This document shows positions 55,091 through 64,000 of a stretch of 64,000 nucleotides of DNA, one piece after another. The notes beneath the pieces were generated by a model that was given only the letters and a program-made list of their open reading frames with translations, was not told the DNA's origin and made no database searches. Where the stretch lies: contig JAGHQL010000079.1 in the NCBI GenBank assembly GCA_020080175.1, positions 51,214 through 115,213 of the forward strand, read 5' to 3'. Source of the DNA: Glutinoglossum americanum (lineage: Eukaryota; Ascomycota; Geoglossomycetes; Geoglossales; Geoglossaceae). How positions within the stretch are numbered: position 1 is the first letter of the stretch; each line of letters starts with the position of its first letter. The position numbers were made by a program, and so were the translations under genes.

Positions 55091-56874
55091 ATGCCGACCA
55101 TGCAGAATTTCTTATCAAAGACTCTTAGGAACGCCATCAGTTCTACTTCAAACAATGAGAAAACGGCCCCGAAGCAGGCCATGTGGGAGCTCCCGCCTCC
55201 GAATCCCCCTAAATCAAAGAATCCACCCCGCATTCTAATCATCGGCGCCGGTTCCCGTGGCGGCTCTTTTGGTCGTGCTATTTACAGCTCTACTAATGGT
55301 TGTGTCGCTGCCGTTGCGGAACCAATTGACTTTAAAAGAAAGGCCTTTGGGAGTAAGCATATTTGGGGATTCGAAGAGCCAAGAGAGGGTGAGGAGTTTA
55401 CGGGGTGGAAAGAATTTATAGAATGGGAGTTGCAACGGAGAGAAAGAGCAAAAAATGGTGAAGAGGTGCCAGAAGGGGTGGATGGCGTCTTCGTGTGTAC
55501 ATTGGATGAGTTGCACGCCGAGATCATTACGGAACTTGCTCCACTGAACTTGCATGTCCTATGCGAGAAGCCACTAGCAGGGGGATTACAGGACTGTCTT
55601 CAAATCTATAAATCGCTCAGGCCGGAGGGACCCGCCTCCCCTTCCCCTGCACTCTTCGGGGTTGGACATGTGTTGAGATATAGTCCGCACAATATCCTAC
55701 TCCGCAAGCTTCTCCTCGAGGATGAAGCCATTGGGGAAATCATTTCCATTGAGCATACTGAGCCTGTCGGATGGTGGCACTTCTCCCATAGCTACGTCAG
55801 GTACGTGCGGTCTTAGTCTACCTAAATATTCAAACGATTGGCCTAATGCAAACCCTATTCAGGGGCAACTGGCGCAAAGAGTCGACATCAGCACCGTCTC
55901 TACTAACAAAGTCTTGTCACGACATAGACTTGATTATGTGGTTACTCTGCTCGCCACCGGATGGCCTAGACCGACCACCTCATTTGCCCTCTAAGGTCAC
56001 ATCATCCGGATCTCTACTTTACTTCAAACCTTCTAGAAAGCCGGAGTTGGCTGGCAATGCGACGAACTGTCTGTCATGTCCTGCAGAGAAGGAATGCCAG
56101 TATTCCGCAAAAAAGATATATTACGACCTGGGTCTCAATAGCTCCATAACCTCATGGCCTGTAAACATCGTGGTACCGGACATTGAAGAGTGCAACTCGT
56201 TCGAAGCCGCTGAGAAGAAGCTGATGCAGAGGCTGGGAGAGGACTACACTGCTGGGATGAGCCAAGCAGACATCAATAGTAGATCCTGGTACGGAAGATG
56301 CGTGGTAAGTCGAGAGTGCGCCCTGTCTTTTAGCTATTCCAGAAGCACTGAGAAGTACTAGTACGAAGCGGGGAATGACGTCTGTGACGATCAAACTGTG
56401 ACTATCACATGGGAAGACGAGACTCTACCTGAGACCAACGCTGGTGGTAGCCATCTAGGGCATAAAGTTAGACATGCAAAGACAGCAGTGTTTCACATGG
56501 TGGCCTTTACTGAAAAGATCTGTGAGAGGAGATCAAGGATCTATGGGACAAAGGGCGAGCTTGAAACGGACAGTAGTATCATTAAGATCTACGACTTCGC
56601 ATCGGGCGAAACTAAAACACACCGTCCACATCTAGCAGGAGGCGGACACGGCGGGGGAGATTACGGGTTGGCTAGGCAGTTTGTGCTTGCGATTGACGCA
56701 GTCAAAAATCATGAAATGAGCGTGGATGAAGCGCAGCGAACTTTTGTGGGATGCACGTTAGAAGATGTCATCCGAAGTCACGCAATGGTCTTTGCCGCGG
56801 AAGATGCACGGAAGGGTAGCAAGGTGATCGACTGGGCTGAATGGTGGGATAAGGAGGTGGGGGGTTCGCTCTAA
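55091..56874 (+). CDS. Gfo/Idh/MocA-family oxidoreductase
   Basis: Three exons: 55091..55800, 55863..56304 and 56362..56874, encoding 554 aa. Joins read HSYVR-GNWRKES and WYGRCV-YEAGNDVCDD. The N-terminal Rossmann fold has ILIIGAGSRGGSFGRAIYSS and AAVAEPIDFKR; the family hallmark EKP is in LHVLCEKPLAGG. Further blocks are GVGHVLRYSPHN, CHDIDLIMWLL, a Cys-containing insertion (NCLSCPAEKECQYSAKKIYY) and the C-terminal HMVAFTEK, RIYGTKGELE. These enzymes oxidise or reduce sugars and cyclitols with NAD(P). The substrate is unknown. The protein is longer than the 330-400 aa of simple members because of the mid-protein insertion. Convergent with REX2. Confidence 0.88.
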
Positions 56875-56921
56875 CGATGTTAACATGTAGCCACGCTAAT
56901 ACACATCCCATATGTCATATT

Positions 56922-57670
56922 TCAATTTGAGAATAGCGCTTTTTGGTAATATCTAGCCTCTTCGATGCTCTCCAGAATATCTTGTCTCGCCTCATGCAAG
57001 CCCTTCTTCCTCGGAATCTGCTGCAACATCTTATCCGAACCCCATCGCCGAGTGGCCTCTTTAATGGTACTCACGTCGAAGATCCTGTAATGCAGGTAGG
57101 CCAAAACCCTGTCATACGGCGGTTTCGAAAGAAAAGCCCTATCCGCGTGGACAGTGTTTCCCGCCAAGAGCGCCTTACCTGCCTCAGGGACATGGGTTAG
57201 TATGTAGCGCAGCAACCCCGAAGCGGCCTGCTCGGGTGTCACTTCGGAGGCAAGAACGGCTTCCGTGAGCCCGGTTGAGGCATGGGTGCGCGTGCACCAC
57301 TCACCCATCGCATCGAGGACGGGCTTAGGGTGATGGACGAAAGTGCCCCATCCCTCACGGTCGATGAGATTAAGGTTGTGGTCGGTGACGAAACAGAATA
57401 TTTGAAGGATGGAATCGGTTGAGGGGTCGAGGCCAGTCATCTGAGAGGCCGGCATGTTGTCAGACCATTATTATCGTGATACAAGGGAGTGGATACGGCA
57501 TAGGTTACCTCGCAATCGATCCAGACGAATGGCTCAGTCGAGCGTGCATGTGCCATCCTCTCATCGATTTTGGACGGAGCAAGACGAGTACGGTTGGGGA
57601 TCGCAGGTGTTACAGCAGAAGCGAGCATATGCCAGCCAAAAGGTGTAGTCAGCAGGCGGAATACCTCCAA
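56922..57670 (-). CDS. REX2: Oligoribonuclease / RNA exonuclease Rex2
   Basis: Two exons: one ending at 57509, and 57440..56922. The join gives FVWIDCE-MTGLDPSTDSIL, supplying the DEDD Asp and Glu. The later motifs are AGNTVHADRAFLSK (second Asp), YRIFDVSTIKE and GLHEARQDILESIEE (His and last Asp of the DEDDh exonuclease). The enzyme degrades 2-5 nt RNA oligomers; the yeast form is mitochondrial. The start is uncertain: Met codons lie at 57670 (226 aa), 57628 and 57556 (188 aa). The longer version adds an Arg/Thr-rich, acid-poor N-terminus that could serve as a mitochondrial presequence. Lengths of homologues (about 200-270 aa) allow both. Confidence 0.9.
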
Positions 57671-58722
57671 GCCGAGTTATAGGAAGCGGGTTGGCGCATA
57701 GCTCCTCTATTTCCCCCCTCGCTAAAGCCGCTCCCAAGCCGCTCAACTAACGCTGGACCGCCCCAAGTAGGAAATGGGAATTCCGTTGGAGTTAGCCATT
57801 TACCATGGCGTTTGGTTTTATTTTCTCGGGTGCTACAATTTTTTTTTGGCTAGGATACTACGATTCTGGATTTGGCCAGTCTATTAAATATATTTCTATC
57901 CTTTTTTCCATTCTTCAGGTATGCCCAGTGGTTACGGGGACCCCTCCGGGACGTATATTCACCTTAACATAATGGTAGTCTCTAAAGGATGTGTCTATAG
58001 TTATGGGGGTCCCTGCCGAGAATGCCATAATAAAGGAAATCTGCCCAAGGCTACGGGAGCTCATCCCGAACATATACGCTCTAACGCGATAAGGATCCTC
58101 AGGAGGACCTCCATAGTTATAGGGGTATCCTCAGCATTCGCAACTGGACACATAAAGTCTAACATATAAAATAGGATAAGGAAAGGATAGTCTACTGGGT
58201 GGTGAAAGAGGCGGAAATAACAAGAATGAGGGGATTACGCAACTGCTGAACTTGGCCAGGGTACAAGTAGACTTTCTCTTATAGGGAGGTAAAAGTCGGC
58301 CATGGTGTTGTACTGTAGAGATACTTGCGGAGAAAAAGTTTCCCTATATGAGTGCCGGCATACCATGTAGGAAAGTAAGTTATAGGCATTGCAGGTGAAC
58401 CGTCATGGCATGAGGGTTGATTGGACTAATGAAATAAACTGTGGGAAACCGCGTACCGCACATACAGGGAATGATATTCACCGCTGTTACCGCAAAAGGC
58501 CCGACCGGCAAGGGGATGACTGAAATGGTTGGCTGAACTTTCGCTGACGTTGGCTGTACGATGACGAGAGAGTCCAGCCGCAGCGGAACACTGCAGCCGC
58601 AAACAACTTGTTGAGAGATAGATTCCCATCACCCTAGAGTTTTTTCTTCCCTTTAGATATCATACTTCTCCCCTCCGCTTTTATCAATTGACATTAGATT
58701 GGATCAGCGTGTATTCATCATC
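57671..58722. other. intergenic region with inverted repeat-family copies
   Basis: The region upstream of phosphoglucomutase contains the minus-orientation copies of the repeat described at 57918-58142. No gene was recognised. Confidence 0.5.
57918..58142 (-). repeat. diverged repeat family, minus orientation, about two units
   Basis: Read on the minus strand, the sequence follows the same order as the units at 60840-61140. It has a TATATGTTCG element, AGGGACCCCCATAAC, then ACTACC..ATTA and again a TATA-containing element. Unit spacing is about 115-130 bp. Similarity is clear by eye but with many mismatches and small gaps. Confidence 0.65.
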
Positions 58723-60579
<1,857 letters not shown>

Positions 60580-61630
60580 GACGCAGGGGGCAAACGCCGG
60601 AGGTGGGGATTATGGGTAGGCGAGTGAACTTTTAATCTGAGGAGTGAGACGAGTTGATGGAGTTTGAGCGTTTGTTAGCCAGTTAGTTAGCCACGCACCA
60701 CCAAAAGCGGAATGATGAATGATATGAGATGAAATTACTATTGAATAGGCTTAGAAACCTCGCTCACATCCTAAGTGGTCTCTCGCCATGTTCTGATATG
60801 CCCTGCTTCCGGGTTAGCCGTATACGTCTAGTGAACTGAGCCGCACATCGGGGGCATTCCCCCTGAGTAGTACCGATGTGTTGTGGGGTATATGTTCGAG
60901 AAAGGACTTCCAGGGTCCACCGTTGTATCATGGCGGATATGCCTAAGAGGGACCCCCATAACCACCGGCATCCTTCTGATGACTGCCGATGCATCATAGA
61001 GTGTATATTTGAGAGAGGACTCCTATGGTTACAAGAATCCACCCAGGGTCCACCCTTGCACCGTGGCGGGTATGTTCAGGAAGGGACCCCCATAACCACG
61101 GGAGTCCCTCCGGGGACTACGGCGCATCGTGGAATTCTCAACAAGGAGCGAAAGAGCATCAGGGCGGCCGAATTCACGAAAACTAAGAAATATATATCCG
61201 AGATATTTCTTTTCGTCACACTGATTCTCTTTACCACCGTACTACATGACCATTTAGGAGTATATTCCTTTCTACCTAGACCGCATTCTGCTCCGAAGCC
61301 TGTCCTTATCCTTTCTTTTAGCAATTCATCTTCTTCTACTCAGTTTGAGGTTGGTTTCTTGTTACCGGGAAAAAGTGTCTGTTTACCCCTTACTTTTCAC
61401 TTCCAACTTCTTCGCACTCACTTCTCACTTCTCACTTAGGTCTTGCCCTTCATCCGAGAACAAGCCGTTACGGTTCTTAAGCCTGGACTCGCATTTCGTC
61501 AGCTTGGAAGGCCCTTTCCCCCTCTCATCCCCCTCTGTCTGTCCGGTACATGTACAGGCGCTACAAGGCAATTTGCTGAATATCCCAGTAGCTCCGTTAA
61601 CGTTATATTCTTGCTCCAATTTCCGTCGAA
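60580..61630. other. intergenic region with tandem repeat-family copies
   Basis: It holds the plus-orientation repeat units (60840-61140) and the upstream flank of the orphan ORF. A small inverted repeat (GAAATAT..ATATTTC) lies at 61187-61209. No other gene was recognised. Confidence 0.5.
60840..61140 (+). repeat. diverged tandem repeat family, plus orientation, about 2.5 units
   Basis: Units start at about 60866 and 60982, with a part unit from about 61115. Each has the order ACTxCCGATGxxTxxT, a TATATxT(T/C)GAGA element, GGACT(T/C)C, AGGGTCCACC, ATGGCGG and AGGGACCCCCATAACCAC. The second unit carries about 20 extra bases after GGACTCC. A hairpin CACATCGG/CCGATGTG (60844-60851 with 60873-60880) opens the array. 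Confidence 0.75.
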
Positions 61631-62413
61631 ATGGAACCAAGGAGTCTCAAGAATTACCACGCAAATGCACCCGCCCTGGCCGGGCATCTGGGCTTTGCGG
61701 ATACGGCAGCTCTTCGCGGATGGATTTTAGGTCCATCGTTTTGGCCTTTTTACCTGGATTATGCCGCAATTAAGGAAGCAGACGGCGATCGGTCATGGGC
61801 ACCAAGGAACGTAGAGATCAAGGACGTTTATAAGATCATTTCTTTACAGAGTGATTTACCTAATATCGATCCTGGCTCAGGTCCGTGGGCGCACCTCGTA
61901 CAGATTATCACTAGGGCCATAACTGCCAACATCGGGGTGAGCCCACCAGTTTTACGACACGAAGCCGACCTCGACGACGAGTGTTACCATCGAGCGTGGC
62001 AGGTCATCCGGTGGGCAAATCGCATGAGGGCGAGATCAGATAAAGATCCAGAGAATGTTCCGCCGGTTGCTCCTCCTGACTGGGTTAAAATGTCAACCAC
62101 GCTGCGCCCTGGGCCTCAGCAGCCCGCTCCCGCGCCCGATCTCAACTTCCAATTTTTCTGGGCCAACAGGGATGGTATACAAAACCGCCCAACTGCGAAC
62201 CACCAAGAGTACTGGCCGGATCAGGTCCAGCCACTGCTGGCGCCGCCGAAATATCCTGACCCCCGCTATTTCTGTGACGATATTCGTTTACCCTTCGGTA
62301 GAGCCATTACCGTCCGGAAATCGATAGAGACAAATAACCCAATCGGCCGGGTCACCAAATCCGAGCGTAAAGGAAATAGAGGAAAAAAGGGGAATAATAT
62401 TAATGGGTATTAA
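61631..62413 (+). CDS. Orphan protein, 260 aa, enclosed by repeat copies
   Basis: An intronless frame starting MEPRSLKNYHANAPALAGHL. The N-terminal 140 residues look folded: AALRGWILGPSFWPFYLDYA, VEIKDVYKIISLQSDLPNID, GPWAHLVQIITRAITANIG and CYHRAWQVIRWANRMRARSD. The middle is Pro-rich (PGPQQPAPAPDL). The C-terminus is basic (KSERKGNRGKKGNN). I recognise no domain. It lies between copies of the same repeat (ending about 61140 and resuming about 62465), so it may belong to an insertion or mobile unit. Ordinary amino-acid composition and length argue for a real gene; no homologue evidence is available to me. Confidence 0.55.
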   Translation: MEPRSLKNYHANAPALAGHLGFADTAALRGWILGPSFWPFYLDYAAIKEADGDRSWAPRNVEIKDVYKIISLQSDLPNIDPGSGPWAHLVQIITRAITANIGVSPPVLRHEADLDDECYHRAWQVIRWANRMRARSDKDPENVPPVAPPDWVKMSTTLRPGPQQPAPAPDLNFQFFWANRDGIQNRPTANHQEYWPDQVQPLLAPPKYPDPRYFCDDIRLPFGRAITVRKSIETNNPIGRVTKSERKGNRGKKGNNINGY

Positions 62414-63401
62414 ATTCTGCACCGCTATATTGATATTTCGCCTCAAAAGACAACACCCGGGTGGCGAGTTTGAGCACCGGGGGCCCTTCCAAGGACTACC
62501 GATACATCATATAATATATATTTGAGAGGGGACTTCCATTGTTACAGGCGCTCTCCCGAGCCCACCGTGGTACCATGGAGGATAGGTCTAGGAGGGACTC
62601 CCATAACCATAGCCACGCACTAGAAAGTTAAAAAGATGGGTAAATAAATACCTCTGGTTAAGCTCCGGCCACGCCCTCCCGCCGCCTTTCTGCGGGGCTG
62701 GGTCGGAACGGGTCCTCGCTGAGCTGCCCCACAGAACCCCCCGTACCTGCACTCACCCCAATTGGCGCTGCTTTAAACGGTGTGATTGAGCACTTCACCC
62801 TCCACAACGTCCCAAATACAGCCCGATGAGTTTCGGCGACCGTCCTCCCTATCGTAAGTGCAAAACATACCCTGTAGGTGCGTTCTAGGACGAAACTAGC
62901 TCTACTTTGCCTTGGAAATACTAACGACGTGACAAAGGCTAGCGGCTCAACGAGCCCATGGCTTATTAAAGTCATGCCAGAGTAAAAAATCATCTGTACT
63001 GATTCCCTCGACAAAGTATCCCGCGCTCCCGGGGGCTGGGGAGATGCGTCAACCCGCGCATCATCCTAAAGCCTTGGAGTTAGTGAGAGCGTTTATAGTC
63101 GAAAAGACCGTATGAGTTTAGAATTGGAGGTTTGCAGGCTGCAGGATGCTATTCGCAAGACCGGCGGTTCTGGGCTCCACGCGAGATGAGATGATTTTAT
63201 GGGGTTATTGCAGAAATAAACCCCATTTGAAAACTCTCTGTCACTTGGCAAGTACGCGTAGAAGCTGAGTGAATGCTTGCAGGGTAACATAGGAGGTGGA
63301 GACCTGTCATGACTCCGATATCCCCTAGACTTTGAAGGGAAAGTAATTTGGATATAGAAATGAGGTGGCTATGTGGTGGGCGGGGGGGTGTGGGCGGTTG
63401 A
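62414..63401. other. intergenic region with one more repeat copy
   Basis: A repeat copy lies at 62465-62625. The rest shows no recognised gene; the 118-aa minus-strand frame at 62658-63014 has no domain. Confidence 0.45.
62465..62625 (+). repeat. repeat-family copy downstream of the orphan ORF
   Basis: It shares the series GGACTACCGATACATCAT, TATATTTGAGAGGGGACTTCC, CCACCGTGGTACCATGGAGG and AGGGACTCCCATAACCA with the units at 60840-61140, in the same orientation. Confidence 0.72.
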
Positions 63402-64000
63402 TTAGGAGTTAGGAGTAGGCGGAGTGAACGGAGTGAGCGGCAGTTGCGCTACGACCTCGTGCCCGCTTGCGGCCGCCTGTTGCAGCGCCGTCGACCCTGA
63501 TTTGTCCTTCGTGGCGACGTCAGCCCCCTTCCCGAGCAGCAGCCTTGCCACGGCCTCGTGCCCGCTCTCGGCCGCTAGGTACATCGCTGTCAGTCCTGAT
63601 TCGTCCTCCGCGGCGGTATCGGCCCCTTTCTCAAGCAGCAGCCTCACAATGGTCTCGTGCCCACTCCCGGCCGCCCGGTGCAGCGCTGTCCGTCCTAATC
63701 CGTCCTCCGTGGCGACATCAACCCCCTTCTCGAGCAGCAGCCTCGCTACGGCCTCGTGCCCGCTCCTAGCCGCATGGTGCAGCGCCGTCGACGTTGATGT
63801 GTCCCTCACGGCGGCGTCGGCTCCCTTCTCGAGCAGCAACCTTGCCACGGCCTCGTGCCCGCTCCGAGCCGCCAAGTGCAGCGCCGTCGACCGTGATATG
63901 TCCTCCGCGGCGACGTTGGCCCCTTTCTCAAGAAGTAGCTGCGCTACAGCCTCGTCCCCCCTCCCGGCAGCCAAGTGCAGCGCTGTCCATCCTGATTCGC
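63402..64000 (-). CDS. Ankyrin-repeat protein, C-terminal part (runs off right edge)
   Basis: The frame is open from the right edge to a stop at 63402 and encodes about 199 residues. It shows six near-regular 33-residue ankyrin repeats with the pattern TALHxAAxSGHEAVARLLLE followed by KGADVAxxDxxG. Repeats are unusually similar to each other at protein and DNA level (99-bp period), suggesting recent tandem duplication. The last repeat breaks off and the protein ends in TPFTPPTPNS. The 5' part, which could hold a NACHT, HET or other effector domain, is outside the window, so no role can be given. Confidence 0.85.
   Translation of the reverse strand, partial: ESGWTALHLAAGRGDEAVAQLLLEKGANVAAEDISRSTALHLAARSGHEAVARLLLEKGADAAVRDTSTSTALHHAARSGHEAVARLLLEKGVDVATEDGLGRTALHRAAGSGHETIVRLLLEKGADTAAEDESGLTAMYLAAESGHEAVARLLLGKGADVATKDKSGSTALQQAAASGHEVVAQLPLTPFTPPTPNS

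Noticed and set aside
62658-63014. 118-aa minus-strand frame near the ankyrin gene
   Set aside because: No domain, no intron support and no conserved pattern; kept as a chance frame.

Overview
The window is nuclear DNA of a filamentous ascomycete (Pezizomycotina). The genes are split by short spliceosomal introns (mostly about 50-140 nt, GT..AG, often with a CTAAC/CTGAC-like branch site 10-40 nt before the acceptor). They are densely packed on both strands with intergenic regions of 0.3-2 kb. The proteins are typical of this group: Aim21, Tvp18, Oms1, a HET-domain protein, ankyrin repeats and a Gds1-type winged-helix protein. I found no operons, tRNA, rRNA or CRISPR. Exon structures below were joined by eye from reading-frame phase, splice sites and family motifs.

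Layout. 1-10.7 kb: 3' end of a CSC1/OSCA-type cation channel (+), oxysterol-binding protein Kes1 (-), NTF2 (+), TVP18 (+) and AIM21 (+). 11.4-16.2 kb: a secreted/TM cysteine-motif protein, a small membrane protein and an unrecognised 217-aa protein (all +). 16.8-24.3 kb: homoserine dehydrogenase HOM6, a Gds1-type winged-helix regulator and mitochondrial methyltransferase OMS1 (all -). 24.3-28.2 kb: an FAD oxidoreductase of the amadoriase/saccharopine-oxidase type with a peroxisomal C-terminus, then a HET-domain gene (both +). 28.2-30.9 kb: accessory, AT-rich DNA with a broken hAT transposase remnant. 30.9-31.9 kb: TATA-binding protein (-), followed by about 4 kb of low-complexity DNA without a recognisable gene. 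35.9-42.2 kb: a 1023-aa protein with a C-terminal membrane segment (-), an Arg/Ser-rich nuclear protein (-) and a CCDC174-like protein (+). 42.7-51.5 kb: HMG-CoA synthase ERG13 (-), a 710-aa single-TM protein (+), a zinc-free MDR reductase (-) and a DUF7918-like protein (+). 52.0-57.7 kb: a U2-snRNP SURP/CID splicing factor (-), a Gfo/Idh/MocA dehydrogenase (+) and oligoribonuclease REX2 (-). 58.7-60.6 kb: phosphoglucomutase (+). 57.9-62.6 kb also holds a diverged repeat family on both sides of phosphoglucomutase in opposite orientations; its right-hand copies enclose an orphan 260-aa ORF. 63.4-64 kb: the 3' end of an ankyrin-repeat gene (-) that runs off the right edge.

Most genes are housekeeping: transport and lipid exchange (Kes1, Tvp18, NTF2), actin (Aim21), threonine/methionine and sterol precursors (Hom6, Erg13), transcription and splicing (TBP, CCDC174-like, SURP/CID), glucose phosphate and RNA turnover. 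They do not form an evident pathway cluster. The parts that look accessory are 25.8-30.9 kb and 57.7-64 kb. The strongest candidates for something undescribed are the inverted repeat family with its enclosed orphan gene, and a perfect 39-bp inverted repeat that links a splice acceptor to the 3' flank of the FAD oxidase gene.
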